A stretch of DNA of 25,003 bases from an uncultured Collinsella sp. (GCA_902493125.1 CABUOF010000028.1:1-25003); one strand, 5' to 3'. Shown: positions 13,985-22,257, counted from the stretch's first letter. Translations and numbers: made by a program. The notes: a model not told the origin generated them from the letters alone.

Positions 13985-16749
13985 TACTCGGCGCTCTTGA
14001 GGGCGCCGACCATGTCGATCTTGTTGAGCGTTCGATTGGTGGCAAGGTTGACGATAAACGTAAAGGCAAAGGCCAGCAACACGGATAGCACGTAGCTCAG
14101 CGGCTCGACCTCAACATCAAAATACAGCGACGGCATCTGCAGGATGTACGTAAAACTCTCGGCCAGCAAGCCGCCTAGCGGTACGCCCAGTGCGGCGCCA
14201 ATCGCCGTGAGGATCAACGTCTCCTTGTTGACGTAGTGGTGCACCTCGCCGCGACGGAAGCCCAACACCTTAATGGTCGCCAGCTCGCGCTCGCGCTCGG
14301 AGATATTCGTGTTGGACAGCGTAAACACCACCACAAACGACAGGCACGCCGCCATAAAGGTCACGAGCACCACGACCGAATTGATAATCGTAAAGTTCGC
14401 CTCATAGTTTTCCCAATGCTCGGCCGTACTCGAAATCGTAAGCCAACCGTCACTCTTAAGATTCTTGCTAAACGCAATCTGGTCGGCCGACGAACCCTTG
14501 AGCAGTGCAAAGATGCCGTTAAGACGCGCGCTTCGGCCGAACGTGCGCTCATAGGTGCCCTGCGTCATGTAAAGCGTGTTGCCCAGATAGTTAAGCGAAA
14601 TGTCGCTGACTTTGACCTTGGCAACATTGAGCGACGAATCCTGGACGTGAGCCGTATCGCCCGGCTGAATCCCCAGCACCAGCTGTGAACTTTTGCTCAG
14701 ATACACGTCTCCGTCACGCAAAGGCAGCGGTTCTTTGGACTCATCCTCCAGACGCACGTAATCGCCCAAGTCACTCGTGCGGTCATCGGGCACCACGATC
14801 AGCTGCACAGTCTCGCTCTTGCCGCCAAATGTAAAGGTGACGTTGTCGGTCATAATCGGCAGCGTCGAAGTCACGGTCACGTTGGAATCATTGGACGCGC
14901 TGCGCCCATCCAATGCCGCGCACGTCTGTGAAAAATCGTCGGGATTGGCGACCGCCAGCAGATCGTAGCGCGTGACGTGGCCGTACTGCTTGGGCGACAG
15001 CGCGACCGACGTATCACGAATGCCCATGCCGCAAATTACAAGCGCTGTGCAGCCCGCGATGCCAAAGATGGTCATAAAGGCGCGCTTTTTGTAGCGGAAC
15101 AGGTTACGCGCCGCCACCTTGTTCAAAAAGCCCATGCGACGCCAGATAAAGCCGATGCGCTCAAGCAAGATGCGCGAGCCGGCACGCGGGGCCTTGGGAC
15201 GCATAAGCGAGGCTGGGGTCTCGGACATCTCGTGGCGGCAGGCGATAATCGTAGCGCCCACCACGCCCACGGCAAACAGCGCCACCGACACGAGCGACGA
15301 CACGATGTCGTACGAAAGCAGCATCTGGGGCAGCGAGTACATGTCGTCGAACACCGTAAACAGGAACAGCGGCAGGCCCACAAATCCGATGATGTTGCCG
15401 AGCACGCCGCCGATCAGACACGCCCACAGCGAGTAGTCCACGTATTTGGACAGAATACGCGCACGTGAATAGCCGAGCGCCTTGTACAGGCCAATAAGCG
15501 TGCGCTCCTCCTCGACCATGCGCGTAGCGGTGGTAAGGCTGATGAGCACGGCGACGATAAAGAAGATAAACGGGAACACCGTGGCGATGGCCTCAATTGA
15601 CGAGCTATCGCTTTCCACGCTCGAGTAGCTTGCGATATTGCCGCGGTCCTGGATGTACCACGTACATTCGCCTAGATCGGAAAGCTCGGCGCGGGCATCG
15701 GCGAATTGTTGGTTGGCGGCGGCGCGGCGCTGGTCCAACTCGGCCTGAGCTTGGACGCGCTCCTCGCTGCCCTCGGCCATACGGTCGATGTTGCCCTGTT
15801 CAATCCCAAAGAGCATATTCGCCTGGCGTTCGGCCGCATCTAAGCTTGCCGGCGTGTCAACCGTCAACTCCTGAGCACGTGCCTTCTCACGCTCCTCGCG
15901 GATTTTCTCGATATTGCCCTTGACCTCGTTGATCTTTGTCGTGTAGGCGTCCGAATAGGAGCTGAGGCTCTTGGCTCCCTCGACGATCACGTGGACCGAG
16001 GAGTAGGAAGAAGATGTCGCGGCGTCCTCGTTCACATAGAACTTATAGTCCGCAGCCGAAGCAGCGCGAAAGGCGTTGACTGTCGAGTCGGAGCTCACGT
16101 CGGTGGGATCGAGGACCTCGGCCGTAATGGTGTAATCGCCCGCGGCAAACTGGTCCTTGGCACTTTGGTTCGACGAGCTCGCGTCATTGGCGGCAAAACT
16201 CACCGTATCGCCGAGCTTTTTGCCCGAAGCCTTCAGGAACTTCGAAGTCACCGCGACCTCATCGGCGCTCTCGGGCAAATCACCGCTCACCAGCACCGGT
16301 TGATCGATATTCTCCTTGGAAAGACTTTGCACGATCACGCGCTCGCGTGTTGTGCCCACGGCGGTGTAGGCGGTCTCGGTGTAGATACCCTCGGCCGTCT
16401 CGACGCCGTCGACCTCTTGGATAGCCGCAAGATCGTCGCGCGTAAGGCCATAGGTCGACTGCACGTTAATGTCATAGACATTCTGCTGGTCAAAATAGGC
16501 GTCGACCGAATCGCGCAAATCTTCGCAGCCTGCCTTAAGACCGCACATCACGCTCACGCCAAGCGCGGTGATGACCACGATAGACAAGAAGCGCTTAAGA
16601 CTGCCGCGGATTGTACGGTAGATGCCACGGCGAAAAACCGTCGGCACCATATCGTTTGAGCTCTGAGCGGTGCGGTAGGTCGCAAACTCCCGGTCGCGAC
16701 CCGCGCGCTCCGTATCGTGGTTTTGGCTGTTTTGGCGGTCCTGGTCCAT
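13984..16749 (-). CDS. ABC transporter permease, FtsX-like, with large coiled-coil extracellular domain
   Basis: A roughly 921-aa inner-membrane permease with two FtsX-type units. TM1 lies near residue 55-75, then a long external domain (about 80-375) with a charged, Gln/Ala/Glu-rich coiled coil near 270-350. Then come three TMs (about 378-487), a linker, TM5 near 537-555, a second external domain, and three TMs at the end (about 782-903). The segments MVEEERTLIGLYKALGYSRARIL and ERERELATIKVLGFRRGEV are the paired FtsX cytoplasmic coupling loops. It pairs with the ATPase encoded just upstream. Start: ATG 16749 is 6 nt past the ATPase stop; an in-frame GTG at 16761 overlaps it. Family members move lipids or peptides, or act as mechanotransmitters. 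The substrate is unknown; cell-envelope stress or antimicrobial-peptide resistance is a reasonable guess. Confidence 0.9.
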   Translation of the reverse strand: MDQDRQNSQNHDTERAGRDREFATYRTAQSSNDMVPTVFRRGIYRTIRGSLKRFLSIVVITALGVSVMCGLKAGCEDLRDSVDAYFDQQNVYDINVQSTYGLTRDDLAAIQEVDGVETAEGIYTETAYTAVGTTRERVIVQSLSKENIDQPVLVSGDLPESADEVAVTSKFLKASGKKLGDTVSFAANDASSSNQSAKDQFAAGDYTITAEVLDPTDVSSDSTVNAFRAASAADYKFYVNEDAATSSSYSSVHVIVEGAKSLSSYSDAYTTKINEVKGNIEKIREEREKARAQELTVDTPASLDAAERQANMLFGIEQGNIDRMAEGSEERVQAQAELDQRRAAANQQFADARAELSDLGECTWYIQDRGNIASYSSVESDSSSIEAIATVFPFIFFIVAVLISLTTATRMVEEERTLIGLYKALGYSRARILSKYVDYSLWACLIGGVLGNIIGFVGLPLFLFTVFDDMYSLPQMLLSYDIVSSLVSVALFAVGVVGATIIACRHEMSETPASLMRPKAPRAGSRILLERIGFIWRRMGFLNKVAARNLFRYKKRAFMTIFGIAGCTALVICGMGIRDTSVALSPKQYGHVTRYDLLAVANPDDFSQTCAALDGRSASNDSNVTVTSTLPIMTDNVTFTFGGKSETVQLIVVPDDRTSDLGDYVRLEDESKEPLPLRDGDVYLSKSSQLVLGIQPGDTAHVQDSSLNVAKVKVSDISLNYLGNTLYMTQGTYERTFGRSARLNGIFALLKGSSADQIAFSKNLKSDGWLTISSTAEHWENYEANFTIINSVVVLVTFMAACLSFVVVFTLSNTNISERERELATIKVLGFRRGEVHHYVNKETLILTAIGAALGVPLGGLLAESFTYILQMPSLYFDVEVEPLSYVLSVLLAFAFTFIVNLATNRTLNKIDMVGALKSAE

Positions 16750-16754
16750 GGGCG

Positions 16755-17456
16755 CTACCACTCGATCGTCTCGATAGGCACGGGATTTTGCTGGACCGTC
16801 TCGCTCTCCACGCGACCACTCTTAAAGCGGATCAGGCGATCGGCCATGGGCGCGAGCGCGGAGTTGTGCGTGATGATGATGACCGTAATGCCCTGCTTGC
16901 GGCAGGTATCCTGCAGCAGCTGCAAGATCTGCTTGCCGGTTTTATAGTCGAGCGCGCCCGTGGGCTCGTCGCATAAAAGAAGCTTGGGGTTCTTGGCCAG
17001 TGCGCGGGCAATGGACACGCGCTGCTGCTCGCCGCCCGAAAGCTGCGCGGGGAAGTTGGCGAGGCGCTCGCCCAGGCCAACCTGGCGAAGCGTCTGTTCG
17101 GCATCGAGCGAATCGGGGCAGATCTGAGCTGCAAGCTCAACGTTTTCGAGCGCCGTCAGGTTGGGAACCAGATTGTAGAACTGAAAGACAAAGCCGACGT
17201 CGGCGCGGCGGTACTCCACAAGCTGCGCCTCGTTGGCAGAGCTCACGTCGCGCCCGTCCACTGTCACGGAGCCGGAGGTTACCGTATCCATGCCGCCTAG
17301 GATGTTGAGCGCCGTAGTCTTGCCGGCGCCCGAAGCGCCCAGGATAATGGCGAGCTCACCGCGCTCAACGGTAAAGCTCGCGCCGTCGAGCGCATGGATG
17401 CGGGCATCGCCCTCGCCGTATGCTTTGATGACGTCTTTGAATTCGATATAGGCCAT
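16755..17456 (-). CDS. ABC transporter ATP-binding protein (MacB/LolD type)
   Basis: A 233-aa ATPase that drives the adjacent permease. Walker A GASGAGKTT (40-48), Q-loop Q92, ABC signature LSGGEQQRVSIARAL (139-153), Walker B LLLCDEPTGALD (159-170) and switch His197 (ITHNSA) are all intact. The CDEPTGALD form and short length fit the MacB/LolD/FtsE group that partners FtsX-type permeases. Its stop codon lies 6 nt before the permease ATG, showing coupling. Upstream, 85 bp that include a 35-bp palindrome separate it from the sensor kinase gene on the same strand. The ribosome binding site is weak (GGGAACC). Confidence 0.93.
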   Translation of the reverse strand: MAYIEFKDVIKAYGEGDARIHALDGASFTVERGELAIILGASGAGKTTALNILGGMDTVTSGSVTVDGRDVSSANEAQLVEYRRADVGFVFQFYNLVPNLTALENVELAAQICPDSLDAEQTLRQVGLGERLANFPAQLSGGEQQRVSIARALAKNPKLLLCDEPTGALDYKTGKQILQLLQDTCRKQGITVIIITHNSALAPMADRLIRFKSGRVESETVQQNPVPIETIEW

Positions 17457-17505
17457 CGATCGGTTCCCATCTGGTCGGATAACTCTTTAGTATTACCCAT
17501 TTCGC

Positions 17506-17540
17506 ACCGACCAAAAAGGGACAGGTTTATTTTGGTAGGT
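17506..17540 (-). repeat. 35-bp palindromic repeat, copy 4 (reverse orientation)
   Basis: On the minus strand it reads ACCTACCAAAA, a loop with AAACCTGTCCC, then TTTTGGTCGGT. It starts 1 nt after the TAA stop (17542-17544) of the sensor kinase gene and lies between it and the ABC ATPase gene. Confidence 0.83.
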
Positions 17541-17541
17541 T

Positions 17542-18903
17542 TTAGAGGCGGACAGTAAAGGTGATCCGGTTGCTGTGGCCGCAGACAGAAGCGCTCCCGC
17601 CATGGGCTTCGGCGATGGCTCTCACCACGGATAGGCCCACGCCCGAGCCACCTGTCTTGGAGCTGCGCGAGACATCTGCGCGGTAGAAGCGGTCGAACAG
17701 CCGATCCAGGTCACCCTCGGGCAGCTCATCAACAGCATTCGATACGACAAGCTCGGCCGAGCCTTTGCCCGCACCGCGTGAAACGGCGCGCAGGCTCAGC
17801 TCAATCACGCTGTCCTCGCTTGCGTAGCGTGTGGCATTGTCCAGCAGCAGCTCAACAACCTGCGCCACTGCCGCGGCATCGGCATGGGCTCGCACGCCGC
17901 TCGCGATCGACGTCGCCAGCCGCTTTCCGCGCGAAACCGCCACCGACCCAAACGGCGCCGCCGCCTTGTCCACTGCCTCTGAAAGATCGATCGATGTCAT
18001 GGTAAAGCCGGCCGAACCCTCGTCCATACGCGCCAGGAACACCAGACGCTCCGTCAGCGCCGTCAGCCGCGCGACCTGCTCGTGAATGCTCTGCGTCCAC
18101 TCGCTCTCGCCGCTCTCAATTTCCTGTACCTCGTTAGCGGCGTCGATCACGGCCAACGGCGTCTTGATCTCGTGGCTTGCATCGGTAATAAAGCGCTTTT
18201 GCTTGCTGTAGCTCTCGACCATCGGTCGAATCACCGCGCCCGAGGCACCCGTCACAATTGCCAGCACCGCCAGCCAGCCAATGCAACTGATCGCCACGCT
18301 CGCGCTCAAAAACGAATGAAAGCTTGCAAGCTCACGCGAGCAGTCCACGAACACATAGGTGGTCTCGTCGTCTTGAACGTCAGTCGTATAGCGATAATTG
18401 CCAGAAAAACCCGAGACCCAACCCTTTGAATGCAACTTTGCGGCAATACTGGCGGCGCGCTTGGCGCCCACCGCGGCAATGCGGGCCGTATTGACATCGG
18501 TCACCTGCCCACCGGCGATCGACACCGTAAAGTAGCGCGTGTCGAAGGGAGACTCCGCCGTCATACCTTCGAAGTGCCTGATGCGAACGCCCGCCTGGCT
18601 ATCGCCGGCATCCTTGCCATTAGCGGGATCGTCTTTAGGCTCGTCCCCCCAATCGATACCGTCCTTGACCGCCAGGATATAGTCCAGGCGAGCGTCGGCC
18701 ATCTTGCAGACATGCGAATAATTGACGATGTTGATGCCGGCGATGATGAGCGTGAGTACCACGGTCACGGCGCCCATGGCAACGAGGATGAACTTGCGAC
18801 GCAGGCGGCGGCCCAATGCGTCAACAGAATTTGCCCGCCCCGTACTACTCGAGGCGGCGTGAAACCGCTCCGTCATGCGTTTGCACCACGCGCGTACGCT
18901 CAC
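17542..18903 (-). CDS. Sensor histidine kinase
   Basis: A 453-aa membrane kinase paired with the OmpR-type regulator upstream. TM1 is at about residues 38-59, an external sensor domain at 60-202, and TM2 at about 203-225. HisKA contains ITDASHEIKTPLAVI with the phospho-accepting His244. The ATPase domain has the N-box LLLDNATRYA (N356), an F-box FDRFYRADVSRS and the G2 box GGSGVGLS. The usual D-x-G-x-G box is replaced by VVSNAVDELPEGD, a variant also seen in some other kinases of this type. Start: GTG at 18903 overlaps the regulator's TGA (GTGA) and has GAGGAAGG 9 nt upstream; the ATG at 18876 has no ribosome binding site. It probably senses an envelope signal and controls the ABC transporter genes downstream. 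Confidence 0.9.
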   Translation of the reverse strand: MSVRAWCKRMTERFHAASSSTGRANSVDALGRRLRRKFILVAMGAVTVVLTLIIAGINIVNYSHVCKMADARLDYILAVKDGIDWGDEPKDDPANGKDAGDSQAGVRIRHFEGMTAESPFDTRYFTVSIAGGQVTDVNTARIAAVGAKRAASIAAKLHSKGWVSGFSGNYRYTTDVQDDETTYVFVDCSRELASFHSFLSASVAISCIGWLAVLAIVTGASGAVIRPMVESYSKQKRFITDASHEIKTPLAVIDAANEVQEIESGESEWTQSIHEQVARLTALTERLVFLARMDEGSAGFTMTSIDLSEAVDKAAAPFGSVAVSRGKRLATSIASGVRAHADAAAVAQVVELLLDNATRYASEDSVIELSLRAVSRGAGKGSAELVVSNAVDELPEGDLDRLFDRFYRADVSRSSKTGGSGVGLSVVRAIAEAHGGSASVCGHSNRITFTVRL

Positions 18904-19589
18904 GCCCGCTCGCCTTCCTCGACAACCTCGAGCGAATAGCCCTGGTTGCGCGACGCGCGAATGGCAACGTTGGCACCAAGCGCCGTCAGCTTTTTGCGCA
19001 GGTACGAGATATAGACCCACACTACGTTGGCGCCTTCGGGCGCGTCCTCACCCCAAACCTCGAGCATCAGACGCTCGGTGGGCATGCGCGTCCCGGCGTT
19101 GCGCATAAAGAGTTCCATAAGCTGAAACTCACGATTGGCTAGGTGTTCCTCGCCCAAGGGACCCACAAGCGTGCAAGCCACCGTGTCGAGGCGCACGTTG
19201 CCCACGCTGAGCGTCGTGGCGTCAATTGCCGTCGCGGCACGCGTCATGGCACGGATGCGAGCGAGCAGTTCCTTGGCGGCGAACGGCTTAGTCAGGTAAT
19301 CGTTGGCGCCGGCATCCAGACCCTCGACCTTATCGGACACCTCGCTTTTTGCCGTGAGCATGATGATGGGCAGGCGTTTACCGGCTTCACGCGTGCGTTT
19401 GAGCACCTCGATGCCATCCATGCCGGGCATCATGATATCTAGGATTGCGGCGTCATAGTCGTTGGCGAGCAGATATTCGAGCGCCGTCAAACCGTCGAGG
19501 GCGGTGTCGACCTCGTAGTCGCTATGTTGAAGAATCGCGGTAAGAGCGCGGGAGAGGCCGGGTTCGTCCTCGGCAAGCATCAGCTTCAT
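18900..19589 (-). CDS. OmpR-family response regulator
   Basis: A 229-aa transcription factor. The receiver domain (1-115) has acidic E7/D8, phospho-acceptor D51 (ILDIMMPG), T79 and K101 (KPF). The winged-helix DNA-binding domain spans about 127-222 (LANREFQLMELFMRNAGTRMPTERLMLEVWG). AAGGAG lies upstream of the ATG. It is the first gene of a regulator-kinase pair with a GTGA overlap, followed on the same strand by an ABC ATPase and permease. This is the common arrangement in which the two-component system controls the transporter. The upstream region carries direct repeats suited to OmpR-type dimers (19636-19684). Confidence 0.94.
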   Translation of the reverse strand: MKLMLAEDEPGLSRALTAILQHSDYEVDTALDGLTALEYLLANDYDAAILDIMMPGMDGIEVLKRTREAGKRLPIIMLTAKSEVSDKVEGLDAGANDYLTKPFAAKELLARIRAMTRAATAIDATTLSVGNVRLDTVACTLVGPLGEEHLANREFQLMELFMRNAGTRMPTERLMLEVWGEDAPEGANVVWVYISYLRKKLTALGANVAIRASRNQGYSLEVVEEGERA

Positions 19590-19633
19590 AGTTGCTCCTT
19601 TGGCGCACGGAAATACAGGTTTAGATACTGCCG

Positions 19634-19684
19634 ATAATAGCGCACCGAATAGCGCACCGTCAGCCGCCTTAGCGCAGCCTTAGC
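19634..19684 (-). promoter_or_regulatory. Candidate promoter and direct-repeat operator of the two-component operon
   Basis: On the minus strand, CTGACG (19658-19663) and TATTAT (19634-19639) are separated by 18 bp, a plausible -35/-10 pair 44 bp from the ATG. A perfect 12-bp tandem repeat, AATAGCGCACCG twice (19636-19659), overlaps spacer and -10. Upstream, CCTTAGC occurs twice 11 bp apart (19667-19673 and 19678-19684), the one-turn spacing of OmpR-family sites. Inference: autoregulation. Confidence 0.45.
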
Positions 19685-19829
19685 TACTCAACCTGCACGT
19701 TTTCAAATACGCAGGATAGGGCTTAGCCAAACTTAAGGCACATATGCCGAGCGCTTGGACGCATGCCGGCCGCGAAAGGACAGCGACTCGTCCCTTCGTG
19801 GCGCCTTCGTCATGCAAAGTGCCCTGGCG

Positions 19830-20408
19830 TTACTCCTCGTACGCGCCCTCGAGCCGAAGCAGCCACTCCTTGCGGTCAAGCCCGCCGGCATATCCGTTAA
19901 GCGAACCATCGGCGGCAACCACACGATGGCACGGCACAATGATCGAAATGGGATTACGCGCGACCGCGGCCCCCACGGCACGGGGAGACACAACAGGTGC
20001 TTCGTTTCCCGGTACACGATGTCGAGCCGCAACACGCTGGGCGATCTCACCATACGTAGCGACCTCGCCACGCGGGATAGAAAGCAGCTCAAACCAAACC
20101 TCACGCTGAAACGCCGTGCCAATCATATGCAACGGCGGCGTAAACCGAGGCTCCTGCCCCGCAAAATAAGCATTCAGCCAAGCCCAAGAACGCTCAAGCA
20201 CCGAAGAAGCCGCGCCATTTGCCGGACTCACCGAAGACATCCCACCGGTACCAGAAACCGCATCGGCGCCTTCAACATGTTCGGGATCTTCTTTGAGAAG
20301 CGTGGAGCCAAAGTGCTCCTGCCCCTCAAACCAAAGCCCCGTCAAACCGCGGCCATCAGCGGCAAGCAGGATTTCGCCCAAAGGCGAAGCAAACGTCGTC
20401 GTGACCAC
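19830..20408 (-). CDS. ogt: Methylated-DNA-protein-cysteine methyltransferase
   Basis: A 192-aa suicide DNA-repair protein that transfers alkyl groups from O6-alkylguanine to its own cysteine. The active site is VPCHRV with Cys160. RAVGAAVARNP just before it holds the conserved arginine and asparagine region, and the helix IPRGEVATYGEIAQ (111-124) is the DNA-binding signature. Residues 40-70 form a Ser/Gly/Ala-rich insert between the N-terminal and catalytic domains, longer than usual. The start is GTG at 20408, with AAGGAG 6 nt upstream. It is monocistronic on the minus strand. The 240 bp to the next gene hold that gene's promoter repeats and a small hairpin (19773-19798) that may end ogt transcription. 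Confidence 0.93.
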   Translation of the reverse strand: MVTTTFASPLGEILLAADGRGLTGLWFEGQEHFGSTLLKEDPEHVEGADAVSGTGGMSSVSPANGAASSVLERSWAWLNAYFAGQEPRFTPPLHMIGTAFQREVWFELLSIPRGEVATYGEIAQRVAARHRVPGNEAPVVSPRAVGAAVARNPISIIVPCHRVVAADGSLNGYAGGLDRKEWLLRLEGAYEE

Positions 20409-20420
20409 CAGCGGCTCCTT

Positions 20421-20756
20421 TCAAAACTCCGCAACATAATACCGCGAATTGTGCAGACAACCCCACAGATACGTCTGGGCGGGCTCGCAATTGCTTAAGC
20501 GAGGCTGTTTTCCCCAATCAAGCGAAGAAGACGCAGGGCTTCGACGCCAGAGAGGTACCTCTATCAGCTGAGCTCTAATACTTTCCCGAGAAGTGAACGA
20601 GTAAAAACGAAGCCCCGGAGCATCCACACCTTTAGCCCAAAAAACCGCAGGATTCACGCTGTAAAACCGCAGGAAATAGCGGTCAAAATATGCCAATGCT
20701 TCGGGGGTCCAAATAAGCTCGTTCACTTCACGGGAAAGTATTAGACCCCGATTCAC
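20421..20756 (-). CDS. Doubtful ORF overlapping a long inverted repeat
   Basis: An open frame of 111 codons starting MNRGLILSREVNELIW and rich in aromatic residues. I recognise no domain and no clear ribosome binding site. More than half of it lies inside the inverted-repeat element at 20574-20745, so the frame may simply be a by-product of the repeat. Its stop lies 12 bp before the ogt start. The region is more AT-rich than its neighbours. Reported because it cannot be excluded. It could be a small Collinsella-specific protein, a decayed gene, or not coding at all. Confidence 0.25.
   Translation of the reverse strand: MNRGLILSREVNELIWTPEALAYFDRYFLRFYSVNPAVFWAKGVDAPGLRFYSFTSRESIRAQLIEVPLWRRSPASSSLDWGKQPRLSNCEPAQTYLWGCLHNSRYYVAEF
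20574..20745. repeat. 172-bp inverted-repeat element
   Basis: The arms 20574-20601 (TCTAATACTTTCCCGAGAAG...) and 20718-20745 pair at 27 of 28 positions. After a mismatched gap a second pair (CCCCGGAGCAT with ATGCTTCGGGG, one mismatch) continues the stem. The loop holds two copies of CCTGCGGTTTT (minus strand), a motif shared with the element at 13270-13427. It has the form of a miniature inverted-repeat element. Confidence 0.75.
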
Positions 20757-20767
20757 CCCAACCCCAA

Positions 20768-20929
20768 AGTCGCCCCAGGCAGCAGGCGCGACAGCGCCGC
20801 GGCTGCCGTCACGGCCCCGCAGTCACCCCAGGCAGCAAGCGCAACGCGCCGCAGCTGCCGGCCGCGCCCCACAGTCCCCCAAGGCGGCAGGCGCAAAGCG
20901 CCGAGGCCGCCGCCGGGATCAGGGCCCGC
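20768..20929. repeat. Tandem array of three GC-rich hairpin units
   Basis: Units at 20768-20820, 20821-20872 and 20873-20929, each beginning AGTC-N-CCCC or similar. Each folds on itself: GGCAGC-GGCGC-loop-GCGCC-GCTGCC in unit 1, GGCAGC-GCGC-loop-GCGC-GCTGCC in unit 2, and GGCGGC-GGCGC-loop-GCGCC-GCCGCC in unit 3. The outer stem changes on both sides together in unit 3. In the gene-free stretch 20757-21154 this array and the palindrome at 21019-21136 are the only features seen. Confidence 0.75.
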
Positions 20930-21018
20930 AACGGCCACGTGCCCTCACATCAGCCCAGCGGCCCCAACCAACAACGGCCCCATCGCAGGCCGCTCGCAGC
21001 AGCGTCACCGCAGGCGGT

Positions 21019-21136
21019 GGCCGGGCTTAGCTTTCAGAACACTCCGCAGACCAGTGTGGCGCCTTGTCCGCGGCTCCGAAGGAGCAGAACAAGGCGCCAC
21101 ACATGGTCGAGGACGTTCTGAAAACTAAGCCCGGCC
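21019..21136. repeat. 118-bp near-complete palindrome after asd
   Basis: GGCCGGGCTTAG (21019-21030) pairs with CTAAGCCCGGCC (21125-21136). Inside, CTTTCAGAAC pairs with GTTCTGAAAA, and GACCA-TGTGGCGCCTTGT pairs with ACAAGGCGCCACA-TGGTC. A GGCTCC/GGAGC pair closes the centre. It lies 18 bp after the asd stop on the minus strand. It may stop transcription, but the arms are far longer than a normal terminator and there is no U-run. Confidence 0.85.
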
Positions 21137-21154
21137 CCCGCCGGACAGGTCGCA

Positions 21155-22180
21155 CTACTCGCAGAGCAGCTTAGCGATCTGGACGGCGTTGGTTGCCGCG
21201 CCCTTACGGATTTGGTCGCCGCAGCACCAGAAGGTGATACCGCGCGCGGCCTCGGGGTTCGAGATGTCGCGACGCACGCGACCGACCCAGATCAGGTCCT
21301 GGTCGGACGTATCCATCGGCATGGGGAAGCGATCGTGCGCATCCTCGGCGCCCATGTCGTCAACCAGCTTCACGCCCGGAGCGGCAGCGAGCGCAGCGCG
21401 AGCCTCCTCGACCGTAATGTCGCGCTCGAACTCGAGCGTAATGCTCTCGGAGTGCGAGCGCAGCACAGGCACGCGCACGCAGGTGCAGTTCACGCGCAGC
21501 TCGGGCAGGTGCATGATCTTACGGCCCTCGTTTTGCAGCTTCATCTCCTCAGAGGTAAAGCCCTCCTCCTTGACGCCGCCGATCTGCGGAATCAGGTTGC
21601 TCGCCAGCTGGGCGGCAAACGCGCGCGGCTCGGGAATCTCCTCGCCACGGCCCAGGGCGGCCAACTGAGCCTCGAGCTCGGCCATGCCGGGGGCGCCAGC
21701 ACCCGAAGCCGCCTGGTACGTCGAGACGATCATGCGTTTCACGCCAGCGAGCTGATGCAGCGGCCACGTGGGAACCAGGCCGATGATGGTCGCGCAGTTG
21801 GGGTTGGCGATAAGGCCGTGATGCCACTTGATGTCGTCGGCATTGATCTCGGGCACGACCAGCGGCACCTCGGGATCCATGCGGAAGGCGTGGCTGTTGT
21901 CGACCACGACGGCTCCGCGCTTGACGGCCTCGGGCAGCAGCTCCTTAGCGATATCGTCGCCGGCAGCGCCGAGCACGATGTCGCAGCCCTCAAAGGCCTC
22001 GGGGCAAGCCTCTTCAATCACGATCTGCTCGCCACGGAACTCGACGGTCTTGCCCGCGGAGCGTGCACTTGCCAACAGCTTGAGCTTGCTGACCGGGAAC
22101 TCCTGCTCGTTGAGGCACTCGAGCATCTGGGTGCCCACGGCTCCCGTCGCGCCCAAAATAGCAACCGTGTACTGTTTCAT
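21155..22180 (-). CDS. asd: Aspartate-semialdehyde dehydrogenase
   Basis: A 341-aa NADPH-dependent enzyme that reduces aspartyl phosphate to aspartate semialdehyde, the branch point to lysine/diaminopimelate, methionine and threonine. The Rossmann motif is GATGAVG (10-16). The catalytic cysteine is C129 (NPNCAT), Q155 lies in STYQAASGAG, and R236 with catalytic H243 in VRVPVLRSHS. AAAGGGGGAAGC precedes the ATG at 22180; the frame runs on upstream without a better start. It lies 174 bp downstream of the aspartate kinase gene on the same strand and may be co-transcribed with partial termination between them. Confidence 0.96.
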   Translation of the reverse strand: MKQYTVAILGATGAVGTQMLECLNEQEFPVSKLKLLASARSAGKTVEFRGEQIVIEEACPEAFEGCDIVLGAAGDDIAKELLPEAVKRGAVVVDNSHAFRMDPEVPLVVPEINADDIKWHHGLIANPNCATIIGLVPTWPLHQLAGVKRMIVSTYQAASGAGAPGMAELEAQLAALGRGEEIPEPRAFAAQLASNLIPQIGGVKEEGFTSEEMKLQNEGRKIMHLPELRVNCTCVRVPVLRSHSESITLEFERDITVEEARAALAAAPGVKLVDDMGAEDAHDRFPMPMDTSDQDLIWVGRVRRDISNPEAARGITFWCCGDQIRKGAATNAVQIAKLLCE

Positions 22181-22257
22181 GCTTCCCCCTTTAAAGGTTT
22201 TGGCTTTTGCCCGCACGCCGAGCAGGCCGATTATTGTTGCCAGTGTATACAAGAACA

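Noticed and set aside
18904..19020. N-terminal extension of the sensor kinase into the response-regulator gene
   Set aside because: It would overlap the regulator by about 120 bp; the GTG overlapping the regulator stop has a strong ribosome binding site.
20768..20929. Tandem units as a CRISPR array
   Set aside because: Units are contiguous with no unique spacers, GC-rich and only three in number; there are no cas genes.
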